A stretch of 64,000 bases of DNA, taken from assembly GCF_017353185.1 (NCBI RefSeq), contig NZ_JAFMYV010000001.1:1-64000 (forward strand), written 5' to 3'. Origin of the DNA: Fibrella rubiginis (lineage in GTDB: Bacteria; Bacteroidota; Bacteroidia; Cytophagales; Spirosomataceae). Positions 56,901 to 62,750 of this stretch are shown here, in pieces; position 1 is the first letter of the stretch, and each line of letters starts with the position of its first letter. Under the pieces are notes generated by a model. It made no database searches, was not told the origin of the DNA, and was given only the letters and a program-made list of their open reading frames with translations. Made by a program: the position numbers and the translations under genes.

Positions 56901-59900
56901 CATCAAGGAGAAAGGACCAGACAACTGTGCTGCAAAAGCCGGTACGCTGGTTGCCTCAACATCGGCCGTGTGTGCATCGAGTCTGACCACAGTAACGCTC
57001 TCTGCTACTGACAACGGTGGCCGCGTAGTGCCAACAGGCTACTCGGTTGTGTACGTACTCACGAAAGGGTCAGAACTGGTCATCCAGCAAACGAGCAATA
57101 CACCGTCATTTGCGGTTCCTGCCACGGCCACCGGTATCTACACCATCCATACGCTGGTCTACGATCCGAAAACCCTCGACCTGTCGGTGGTGAAACCAGG
57201 TGTGACTACAGGTGTTGATGTACTGAACCTGATTCAGGCCAACAAGCTCTGCGCTGACCTTGACGTGGCGGGCGCCCGCACGAAAGTGAACTACGTGCCT
57301 GCGCCAGGTATTAAAGGTCCGAACCGCGACGTACAGTGCTATGGTACAGTGGTGTCATTCACGGCCACGGGTTGTGAGAACGGCACCATTGCCTGGAGCA
57401 ATGGTACCCTGGGTGCTGTAGCATCAGTGACGGTACTGACAGACCACTGGTTCTTCGCCACTTGCACGATAGATGGTTGTACCAGCGACAAGTCAGAGAT
57501 GGTTGACTCGTATCTGGCCCGTCCGGCAGTACCAACGGTAGCCTGCAACAAATCGAGTGTTTGTGCTGGCGACGAAGCTACACTGACGGCGGTAGGTTGT
57601 GAAGGTGGCAGCTTCCTATGGTCTAACGGTGCTACCGGCAGCAGTCTGGTCGTAACCCCACAACTAAGCACGACATACGCTGTGAAGTGCGTAATTGGCA
57701 AGTGCGAAAGCGCATGGTCACCCGTTTGTAGCCTCACGGTAGGCGCACCACAGACGCCGACGGTAACGGTTAACGATGCCACCGGCACCGTGAGCACCTG
57801 CTACGGCGTACCTGTAACGCTGACTGCCAAAGGCTGCCCTGCTGGTTCATACGCTGTCTGGAGCAACAATATGGTAGGTAGCAGTATCACCGTTATACCA
57901 GCTCAATCGGCTACGTACTCGGCCCAGTGTTGTACCTCAACCAACTGCAAGAGCCAGCGGTCGAACGTGTTCACGCTGATAGTGCAACCCAAAGTAGCAC
58001 AGCCGAAAACGACGGATCTGACCAATGTCTGCCCGTTCAGGTCTGTAAACCTGGCCAATGGTGTAGGTACAGTGACTACTAGCGGCGGAACGTTTGAGTA
58101 CTACACGACCAGTACGCTGGAGCCAGCTTCAAAACTGGCTAACACCAACGTGACCGTGTCAGGTACGTACTACGTGGTTGAGAAGACGACCACTGGCTGC
58201 TACAGCCTGCCGTCGATGATTCAGGTGAACATCGTAGGTTGCGGAGATCAACTGCCATGCGGTGACAACCCCGTAACGGCCAACGCCGGTAAAGACGACC
58301 AGATTTGTGCGGCCAAGTCATACAAACTGGCAGGTGTCATATCGGGTACCAATGCCACGGCCCAGTGGAAAACCAGCGGCACGGGTACGTTCGACAATGC
58401 CTTTAGCCCAACTGCCCTGTACGTTCCGTCGCTGACGGACGTACAGGCAGGTCAGGTGACACTGACGCTCTCGGTTCGCTCAAATAATGCATCTTGTCCG
58501 GGACAAAGCGACCAGATGGTACTGGCAATCAACGGACCCAAGATTCAGCCGGTCATCAAAGTTGTAGGCTCTACACAGCTTTGCGCTGGTGAAACGGTGA
58601 AACTGGAAGCTCCAGCCGGGTATACCTACCTCTGGTCTAACAAAGCCACCACCCAGAGTATCGTGGTTGACAAGAGCGGCAGCTATTCCGTACAGGTGTT
58701 TGATCAGGGTCTCTGCAGCTCGGTGCCATCTGAGGCCGTTTCGGTAATGATAGCGGCCCCGGTGCCGGCACCGCTGGTAGTGAATTTGCGCAACGCATGC
58801 CCTGCTAGTACGGTTAGCCTCAGCGCCGCCCTGGCTGGCATCACGCCAACACCAGGCAGTACCTACGAGTACCATATCAGCGAAGACCCTGCGTCAGGGT
58901 CGCCAATGACGAGTGCCGTAGGTGAGGGTACATACTACGTCTTCGAGCGCACGGTCAGCCAATGCCTGAGCCTACCGGGTAAAGTGATTGTGAAAATCAC
59001 CGATTGCGGCAGCAATACGCAAACGGCCGATATTCAACTCACCAAAACGGTTAGCAGCACGGCAGTGCGCACGGGTGGCATGGTGACGTACACCCTGACA
59101 GTGAAAAACCTTGGCCCCAATGATGCTACCAACGTAGACGTCCGCGACGTGCTGCCGGCGGGGCTTGAACTGGTGCCGGGCACTGCACCGCTGGCCTTTA
59201 CAGTAACGAACGGAGCCATCCTGAAGCGCTTTGAAAGTTTGAGCGCCAACCAATCGGCTTCTATCGAGATCAACGCCCGCCTAACGAAGAAAGGCGACGT
59301 GATAAACATGGCCAGTATTACCTACAGCGACCTCATCGACCCCAACGCCGACAACAATACGTCGAGCGTGACGGTGAGCGACAATGCCCCCGCACGAACA
59401 GGTATCATTGGCCTGGCTAAAGAGGTGGTGGGTACGCCCGTTATGATTTCTGACAAGAACTTCGTAGCCACCTATCGCTTCACGGTAACGAACTATGGCG
59501 ACGATGCCCTCTCTAACGTGGGTATCACCGATAACCTCGATGAGGCATTTGGAACCGGCAACGTGCTGGCATCGGAAGTAACAACCGACGCCGCCAACGA
59601 TCTGGACCTCAACCCTGCCTTTACGGGCTCGGGTACCAATACGCAGATGCTGGCATCGACGAGCAAACTGGCTCCGGGCGAAACCGCTACGGTGGTCTTG
59701 AGCCTGACGGCTGTGCGGAACGACGCTACCAGTAGCTACAGCAACTCGGCAGTAGCCACAGCCGCAAACGCCACCACGTTGGTAAGCGACGCATCTGTAA
59801 GCGGTGCTGATGCTGATCCGGACGGAGATTTCGATCCAGGCAACAACATGAGTGCAACTACCTTCCAGCTTGATCCTGTAACGCAGGAGAATGGCCAGTT

Positions 59901-61671
59901 GGGTGTGGCCCTAAACGTAGCCTCGACCGAGAAGCAGGCAGATGGCAGCTACAACGTGACCTACCAGATATTCGCCAAGAACTTTGGCACAACCACACTG
60001 ACGAACGTAAGCCTGACCGACACCCTGGCCGCCGCCTTCCCGGCTCCGGCAAGCTTCTCGCTGGTGGGCAAACCAACGTTGAGCGTAGGTAGCCGCCTGG
60101 TGTTGAGCGATGACTTCAAGGGAACAGCCGATTCGCCTTACCTGCTCTTCAGCGGCGTTAGTTCGCTGTCGGCTGGTCAGCAGGATGTGATCACCTTCAC
60201 GGTCAACGTACAGCCGGGTAGCAACAATGGCCTGTTCTACAGCACGGTGTATGGCGCAGCCCGCCCTGAAAGCACCACAATGACGGTACGTGACCGGTCG
60301 AACCCAGGTTCAACTGTCTTCCCCGCCATCGACCAGCCAACGGGCGTACGTTTCGACCTGCCAGCGGCGCTGATCGGTATGGCCAAAGAAGTGGGGGATC
60401 CCGTACTGATTGACCAGGCTAAGAAGCTCTACGATATTCCATACCTCATCAAAGTATGTAACCTGGGTACGACCGATCTGAAGCGTGTACAGGTAGTTGA
60501 CGACTTATCGAAGACATTCGGAAATGGTGCTTCGGTGCAGAGCGTGACCATCACAGCCGACGCCGGTTTGAAGATCAATACGGGTTATACCGGCTTGGGT
60601 CTGCTCACCAATATGCTCGATACGACAGCCAGCAGCCTGGCGGTGAAAGACGTGAAATACATACGGCTGGTAGCCCGCGTAAACATGTCGGCCGCCACCT
60701 CGCTGACGTTCACCAACGTAGCCGTAGGTTCGGGTATGAGCGGTACGGCAACGGTATCGGATGTATCAAACGCAGGCTCAAACGTTGACCCCGACAATGA
60801 CCTCGATCCGCGCAACAACAACGATGGCACGAAGGTGCGGCTCAACAGTCTGCCCAGCGCGTCACACATTGGCGTTGCTCTATCGGTACGCGACACAGCC
60901 CGCCAGAGCAACGGCAGCTATAATGTGACCTACCGCGTGGTAGTGAAAAACTACGGCACGGTGGCCATGCGCGATGTATCCCTGGCCGATACCCTCTCGA
61001 AGGTCTTTAACGACCAGGTGGGTGCTGGCTTCACGGTTCTTGGCACACCAATTGCATCAAAAGGTAGTAAGCTTAAGCTTAACCCAGGGTTCAATGGTAG
61101 CTCAAGTCCCTTTATCGTCCTGGGCGACTCAACCAGTCAGTTAGGGGTTGGGGCAACAGATACGCTGCTGGTACGCATAAACGTGACGACAACGGGCCAG
61201 ACGGGTCTATTCTTCAACAGCGTTTACGCCACAGCCAGACTGCTTACCTCAGGAGCCAAAGTTGATTCGGAAATGCTGCGCGACGTATCGACCAACGGGT
61301 TGAATCCGGACTTGAACGGAAATAACAACCCAACCGATCCGAACGAAAGCGAAGCCACGCCGCTCAACCTGCCCCTGTCTGACCAGACAGTGTTCATTCC
61401 GCAGGGCTTCTCGCCCAACGGTGATGGCATCAACGACCTGTTCGTGATCCGGGGTGTACAGGGTTTGACCGTTTCGCTGGAAGTTACCAACCGCTGGGGC
61501 CACCGGGTCTACATGAATGAGGACTACAAGAACGATTGGGACGGTAAGTCGAACACAGGTATTCAGGTTGGCAATGCCACTACGGATGGTGTACCCGACG
61601 GAACGTACTACTATGTTGTGAAATTGAGTGATGGTCGCCAGTTCGTGCGATTCATGACGATTAACCGTTAA
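44998..61671 (+). CDS. Giant T9SS-secreted adhesin with SdrD-B, Ig-like and DUF11 repeats
   Basis: The protein is 5557 residues from the ATG at 44998, chosen because it starts an extended signal region (hydrophobic residues 41-59 ending GAFAQ). A DUF11 domain comes first (about residues 60-195). Then come 22 SdrD-B/Cna-B-type repeats of about 118 residues (motif GDYVFxDxNxDGxQxxGD), about 20 Ig/PKD-like units, an inserted DUF11 near residue 3240, five more DUF11-like units (about 4680-5460) and a C-terminal CHU_C domain (VFIPQGFSPNGDGINDLFVI, then VTNRWGHRVY and DGTYYYVVKL). The last marks it as a T9SS type B substrate. It should be a long surface fibre for adhesion or gliding; the PorP/SprF-like gene 5 nt downstream supports that. 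Ligand unknown. Confidence 0.93.
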   Translation: MNQSLLNQVWHRIGSCLAYLLAFLAIPDRPQRVGGKLHRQLALAGLLSLTGLLTGAFAQTGSQVNLSLTKSISNASPALGQVVTYTVAVTNTGSATATSVVVSDSMAMGYSTVLSSTASVGTYSSTAATGLGIWTIGSIAPSQTVTLLVSARVDAEGVAFNAAEVKSMDGTDANSVPGNGDLLEDDYDNACFSVPITWYPGDEYTVDKPTGFTSFTWLAGGQPVSASSTVASVDANGNLVIKGPGIFSFAATRNACPVSNCCNIIVQPGATAGLGNYVFEDKNADGIQNGGDLPIQGVLVTLYQNGSAVATTTTDASGLYSFTGLTPGSSNSYAVGFTTPTGFTAASPLVGGNGAVDSDVNPITGKTASVTLAPGEVNPDLDAGYIKPASLGDYVFNDKNKDGVQNAGDTPIQGVLVTLYQNGSAVATTTSDAAGAYSFTGLTPGAANVYQVKFATPASFASTSANVGFDGLDSDADPVTGLTQTLTLTSGESNTSVDAGFYQPTASLGDYVFEDKNANGIQDAGDMPISGVLVTLYSNGSAVGTTTTSASGLYSFTGLTPGVSYTVGFGKPAGFVPTLANVLSGTAGDGADSDANPITGLTGAYSLSANEFNSTVDAGFYKPASLGDYVFTDVNRDGVQNAGDTPLPGVVVTLYQNGSAVATTTTNASGLYSFTGLTPGAANVYQVGFAKPAGLASTSANVGSDGLDSDADPVTGLTQTLTLTSGESNTSVDAGFYQPTAGLGDYVFEDKNADGIQNGGDLPIQGVLVTLFQNGSAVATTTTNAAGFYSFTGLTPGSSNSYVVGFAKPAGFATTTPLSGTDAAKDSNADLVTGKSQSVTLAADEFNATIDAGYVKPASIGDYVFNDTNKDGVQNAGDSPISGVLVTLYLNGSAVGTTTTDASGAYSFTGLTPGAGNVYQVGFTAPTNFSSTSANIGSDGLDSDADPVTGLTQTLTLTSGESNTSVDAGYFRLTAGLGDYVFEDKNANGIQDAGDMPISGVLVTLYSNGSAVGTTLTDVSGLYSFTGLTPGVSYTVGFGKPAGFVATIANVGSDTADSDANPTTGLTGAYSLSANEFNSTVDAGFFRPASIGDYVFNDTNKDGVQNGGDTPLAGVVVTLYQNGSAVATTTTNASGLYSFTGLTPGAANVYQVGFTTPTNFSTTTPLSGTDKALDSDANPITGLTGSVTLTSGESNTTFDAGFYQLTAGLGDYVFEDKNANGIQDAGDMPISGVLVTLYTNGSAVGTTTTSASGLYSFTGLTPGVSYTVGFGKPAGFVPTLANVLSGTAGDGADSDASPITGLTGAYSLSATEFNSTVDAGFYKPASLGDYVFTDVNRDGVQNAGDTPLAGVVVTLYQNGSAVATTTTNASGLYSFTGLTPGAANSYVVGFTPPAGYSATSPLSGTDKALDSDVNPLTGKSGSVTLTSGETNSTVDAGFYQPTAGLGDYVFFDTDKDGLQTPDDFPLEDILVTLFQNGSAVATTLTNPDGFYSFTGLTPGSSISYSVGFTTPLGLTATMAHVGSDGTIDSDLDPITGRSQSVTLAIGEFNSTLDAGFMPTEEPPHDSPVMASLGDYVFLDNNKDGIQNAGDAPIQGVKVTLYLNGTAVATTLTDISGLYSFTGLNPGNNRNYVVGFTTPANMTATLTNVGSDTADSDANPITGMTQSVTLLPGENNTTLDAGFYQPTAGLGDYVFEDKNANGIQDAGDMPIPNVLVTLYTNGSAVGTTTTSASGLYSFTGLTPGVSYTVSFGKPAGFVPTLANVLSGTAGDGADSDASPITGLTGAYSLSANEFNPTVDAGFFRPASIGDYVFNDTNKDGVQNGGDTPLAGVVVTLYQNGSAVATTTTNASGLYSFTGLTPGAANVYQVGFTTPTNFSTTTPLSGTDKALDSDANPITGLTGSVTLTSGESNTTFDAGFYQLTAGLGDYVFEDKNVNGIQDAGDVPIPGVVVTLYAMQSPMYSVGEAIKTTTTDINGLYSFTGLTPGVSYSVGFGTPAGYTVTVANVGNDTKDSDANHAYVSDWAKALNLTEGYILAPNEFNPTVDAGFYKPASLGDYVFTDVNRDGVQNAGDTPLAGVVVTLYQNGSAVATTTTNASGLYSFTGLTPGAANSYVVGFTPPAGYSATSPLSGTDKALDSDVNPLTGKSGSVTLTSGETNSTVDAGFYQPTAGLGDYVFEDKNLDGIQNGGDVPISGVLVTLYLNGSAVATTTTNGAGLYSFTGLTSGPANNYVVGFAKPAGFGPTLSNVGSDTADSDADGATGKTQSVTLAPGEFNSTLDAGFFRTASIGDYVFVDTDKSGTQTPGDKPLQGVIITLYQNGSAVATTMSDVNGAYSFTGLTPGSSNTYSVGFAKPSGFNTTTAGVGGNPTLDSDPDPVTGRTTGFTLSNGESNTTIDAGYAPQSAGLGDYVFEDKNANGTQDAGDMPIPNVLVTLYTNGSAVATTLTSSSGMYSFTGLTPGTPYYVGFGKPAGFTPTAANLGDDTKDSDADVTTGFSQTVTLASEEYNLTIDAGFYRPASLGDYVFVDNNRDGVQNAGDAPMPGVVVTLYLNGSAVATTTTNGSGAYSFTGLAPGTTNVYQVGFAKPAGFDATSANVGFDGLDSDADPITGRAPSLTLSSGESNTSVDAGFLPQLGAIGDFVWFDYNSDGQQAPVGEPGVPNLLITLFQSGSAIRTTLTDANGKYLFSGLGSGQYTVKFTAPVGSVFTTKNRNGVPTDLDSDAGADGLSDLITIDVTQPISSTARVNLTIDAGIVPYGSIGNYVWRDTNNNGLQDDGPTGIPNVKVQLFTSTDLTNPLDETVTDGSGYYLFTQLIAGNYKVKFTLPTGEVFTLQTQGGDRGIDSNPGADGLSDVIPISTSLALGNVGRDNLTIDAGVKAKCSTPLVLVASATNSSICVGDMTSVSATASGATVIRWYLAAIGDAVAFTSASGQTVPVDVSTTTTYYVEAETADGCKSERKPVTIIVNARPNTPSCIKEVNVCQDAFYDLTKVKLNNVPLPGSTLEWHTGKSETSPLVTNLTAVSAGEYFLFERSKFGCYSYPTVLTVNQIDCRCTNLAVVSTTLTSGSACAGGPITLIASMGGSATGVTWMTSTSTSTGTLTMANSLTAYYMPSAADIAAGTVQFAVMTNDPDGSGYCVPAKSSVVVAISPRPEAPLGAACEDEILCKGGSTKLFGFTASNGKINWYNKATGILVGTSMNGKPLTVTPTASTTYLAEAVSAAGCVSLTKVEVVVTVKATCLADLAVVKTVLTAGPYKIGDFVSYGILAKNNGPITAKSVTVSDLLPASLEFVSATPAAEFNAGTGVWTVGTLTNGSDRNLIVQARVKGTGMLTNTATIDSPDNDPNMPEDNVSAARIMVDQCAVNPPTIACAVTALCGEGESTVLTARDCDGTITWSNGMTGNRISVTPTATTVYSASCVIGACTSGMSNTIKVTVTDAPKPTILASADKVCVGGVVSLTAVGCENGTVYWSDSMVGSVVSLTISGETLITAQCRVNNCYGKAAEKLIKVGNDLPKPTVICSTTEVCPGETVTLTAQNCTGTPHWSTGETTASITVTPTQGNNSYSVFCSNGANCNSPRSNDYRIRIIPNVIPTVTASTTSICVGGTVSLTASGCEGAVKWSNSMTGSVISVTMTASESFYATCKVRDCVSDPSKSVAVTVGKPQAPTIRAIPNTAICAGESVTLTVAEGCANGTVRWTNTDLTGRTVVVMPGVNTDYTATCVVDGNCISGASNVVKVIVKTAGTAPTIVASSTAVCNGSSVTLTASGCTGTVMWSNNMTGASIMVTPTAEVNSFYAICKQADKCGSPQSRTIKINLSTPPAPTVVCSTSIICLGESVDLTIQNCTGSSLWSTGAADNGKTTITVTPTVTTSYSVICKEASGCTSAPSQLYTITVVPLKPLDISASKTEITLGESVTLTAAGCPVGGVVTWSDNQIGSVIVITPTAAVSFYNATCRYRSCTTDPAVAITIKEKGPDNCAAKAGTLVASTSAVCASSLTTVTLSATDNGGRVVPTGYSVVYVLTKGSELVIQQTSNTPSFAVPATATGIYTIHTLVYDPKTLDLSVVKPGVTTGVDVLNLIQANKLCADLDVAGARTKVNYVPAPGIKGPNRDVQCYGTVVSFTATGCENGTIAWSNGTLGAVASVTVLTDHWFFATCTIDGCTSDKSEMVDSYLARPAVPTVACNKSSVCAGDEATLTAVGCEGGSFLWSNGATGSSLVVTPQLSTTYAVKCVIGKCESAWSPVCSLTVGAPQTPTVTVNDATGTVSTCYGVPVTLTAKGCPAGSYAVWSNNMVGSSITVIPAQSATYSAQCCTSTNCKSQRSNVFTLIVQPKVAQPKTTDLTNVCPFRSVNLANGVGTVTTSGGTFEYYTTSTLEPASKLANTNVTVSGTYYVVEKTTTGCYSLPSMIQVNIVGCGDQLPCGDNPVTANAGKDDQICAAKSYKLAGVISGTNATAQWKTSGTGTFDNAFSPTALYVPSLTDVQAGQVTLTLSVRSNNASCPGQSDQMVLAINGPKIQPVIKVVGSTQLCAGETVKLEAPAGYTYLWSNKATTQSIVVDKSGSYSVQVFDQGLCSSVPSEAVSVMIAAPVPAPLVVNLRNACPASTVSLSAALAGITPTPGSTYEYHISEDPASGSPMTSAVGEGTYYVFERTVSQCLSLPGKVIVKITDCGSNTQTADIQLTKTVSSTAVRTGGMVTYTLTVKNLGPNDATNVDVRDVLPAGLELVPGTAPLAFTVTNGAILKRFESLSANQSASIEINARLTKKGDVINMASITYSDLIDPNADNNTSSVTVSDNAPARTGIIGLAKEVVGTPVMISDKNFVATYRFTVTNYGDDALSNVGITDNLDEAFGTGNVLASEVTTDAANDLDLNPAFTGSGTNTQMLASTSKLAPGETATVVLSLTAVRNDATSSYSNSAVATAANATTLVSDASVSGADADPDGDFDPGNNMSATTFQLDPVTQENGQLGVALNVASTEKQADGSYNVTYQIFAKNFGTTTLTNVSLTDTLAAAFPAPASFSLVGKPTLSVGSRLVLSDDFKGTADSPYLLFSGVSSLSAGQQDVITFTVNVQPGSNNGLFYSTVYGAARPESTTMTVRDRSNPGSTVFPAIDQPTGVRFDLPAALIGMAKEVGDPVLIDQAKKLYDIPYLIKVCNLGTTDLKRVQVVDDLSKTFGNGASVQSVTITADAGLKINTGYTGLGLLTNMLDTTASSLAVKDVKYIRLVARVNMSAATSLTFTNVAVGSGMSGTATVSDVSNAGSNVDPDNDLDPRNNNDGTKVRLNSLPSASHIGVALSVRDTARQSNGSYNVTYRVVVKNYGTVAMRDVSLADTLSKVFNDQVGAGFTVLGTPIASKGSKLKLNPGFNGSSSPFIVLGDSTSQLGVGATDTLLVRINVTTTGQTGLFFNSVYATARLLTSGAKVDSEMLRDVSTNGLNPDLNGNNNPTDPNESEATPLNLPLSDQTVFIPQGFSPNGDGINDLFVIRGVQGLTVSLEVTNRWGHRVYMNEDYKNDWDGKSNTGIQVGNATTDGVPDGTYYYVVKLSDGRQFVRFMTINR
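45814..53630 (+). repeat. 22 tandem SdrD-B-like repeats in the adhesin
   Basis: Each unit is about 355 nt and begins with a GDYVF-type strand followed by a calcium-loop-like DxNxDGxQ and ends DAGF or DAGY. Units tend to alternate between a TAGLGDYVFEDKN type and an ASLGDYVF or ASIGDYVF type, implying that a two-unit block was amplified. The last two units (GDFVWFDYNSDGQ and GNYVWRDTNNNGLQ) are divergent. One interval of about 410 nt appears twice without visible difference (48237-48650 and 50385-50798). Confidence 0.9.
53635..59020 (+). repeat. About 20 Ig/PKD-like units, many with four cysteines
   Basis: Units of about 75-90 residues begin with a CxGxxVxLTA strand and contain WSN and a VTPT strand. 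About ten consecutive units carry a four-cysteine pattern (for example SICVGG, ASGCEG, FYATC, VRDCVS), so two disulfides per unit are plausible in the extracellular protein. A DUF11 domain is inserted after the fourth unit (about 54710-55070). Confidence 0.8.
61390..61671 (+). other. CHU_C (T9SS type B) sorting domain of the adhesin
   Basis: The last 93 residues contain PQGFSPNGDGINDLF, VTNRWGHRVYMNEDYKNDWD and DGTYYYVVKLSDGRQFVRFM, the canonical CHU_C layout. In Bacteroidota this domain directs export by the type IX system and usually needs a PorP/SprF-like partner, which is the next gene. Confidence 0.9.
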
Positions 61672-61676
61672 CAGCC

Positions 61677-62654
61677 ATGTGCAAGCAACACGGATTCAAG
61701 CTTTGGGCCGCTGTGCTGCTACTTACCCTTGGGGTGGGTAGCAGCCGGGTTCAGGCACAGCAGGACAAAATGTTCTCGCAGTATATGTTCAACATGATGG
61801 CGCTCAACCCGGCCTATGCCGGTAGCCGCGACGTGCTGAGCATGACGGCTCTTTACCGGGCGCAGTGGATGGGTATAGAAGGCGCTCCCCGAACCACCAC
61901 GTTCACCGCCGATATGCCCCTCAACCGTGAGCGCATCGGCATTGGCATTCAACTTTACAACGATCAGATCGGGGTCTCGAACGAAACAGGTGGCTATTTG
62001 TCCTATGCCTTCCGGTTCCGGGTAGGCGAACGCTCAACGCTGTCATTGGGTCTGAACGGTGGCCTTTCGGCCTACAGCGTCCGGCTGACTGACGTAATCA
62101 CTGCCCCCGGCACGTCGGGAACTGATCCTGCTTTTGCGACCAACATCAACAAGATGCTGCCCAACTTCGGCACGGGTATTTACCTGAGCAACGACCGGTC
62201 CTATATCGGCGTTTCGGTGCCCCGCCTGTTGCGCAACAACCTCGGCGATTTCAATTCGGGACAAACCCGCGCCCGGCAGGCACGTCATGCCTACGCCGCG
62301 GCTGGTTTTGTGGTGGGCTTAAGTCCGGCTCTGAAACTGAAACCGTCGGTGCTGGTGAAGTATGCCGAAGGTGCCCCACTTGGTTTCGACGGTAACGTGA
62401 ATCTCTGGATCAATGACCGCGTAGCGATCGGCACTTCGTTGCGGAAGAACCAGTTCAACACCTGGTCTACCGAAACAACCGACGCCGTGGTGGGTATGTT
62501 GGAACTGCAACTGAGCGACCAGTTCCGACTGGGTTATGCCTACGACCATACCTTTGGTTCGCTGGGCCGGTTTGCGCCAAGCTCACACGAGATCATGATC
62601 CGCTACGAGTTTGGTTTTGGCAAAAATCGGATTCTTACCCCGCGTTATTTCTAA
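61677..62654 (+). CDS. PorP/SprF family type IX secretion-associated outer-membrane protein
   Basis: The 325-residue protein has a signal peptide ending VQAQ and the family start QDKMFSQYMFNMMALNPAYA, GSRDVLSMTALYRAQWMGIE and GAPRTTTFTADMPL. It continues as an outer-membrane barrel (LGLNGGLSAYSVRL, YLSNDRSYIGVSVPRLLRNN, LGYAYDHTFG) and ends IMIRYEFGFGKNRILTPRYF, all typical of PorP/SprF. SprF proteins are needed for secretion and surface attachment of the neighbouring CHU_C adhesin, SprB in Flavobacterium. The 5-nt gap to the adhesin gene implies one operon. A terminator follows. Confidence 0.95.
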   Translation: MCKQHGFKLWAAVLLLTLGVGSSRVQAQQDKMFSQYMFNMMALNPAYAGSRDVLSMTALYRAQWMGIEGAPRTTTFTADMPLNRERIGIGIQLYNDQIGVSNETGGYLSYAFRFRVGERSTLSLGLNGGLSAYSVRLTDVITAPGTSGTDPAFATNINKMLPNFGTGIYLSNDRSYIGVSVPRLLRNNLGDFNSGQTRARQARHAYAAAGFVVGLSPALKLKPSVLVKYAEGAPLGFDGNVNLWINDRVAIGTSLRKNQFNTWSTETTDAVVGMLELQLSDQFRLGYAYDHTFGSLGRFAPSSHEIMIRYEFGFGKNRILTPRYF

Positions 62655-62683
62655 GAATTTCTGGCAATGTATTTGCTCTTGAC

Positions 62684-62720
62684 GGGTATGTGCTCCTTTT
62701 GTGAGCACATACCCTTTTTT
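62684..62720 (+). terminator. Intrinsic terminator after the PorP/SprF gene
   Basis: A 12-bp stem (GGGTATGTGCTC with GAGCACATACCC) around a 7-nt loop is followed by six T. It separates the adhesin operon from the next gene, whose start lies 30 nt downstream. Confidence 0.88.
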
Positions 62721-62750
62721 GTTGACTAACCTATCCGGTTTCTCAAAACA

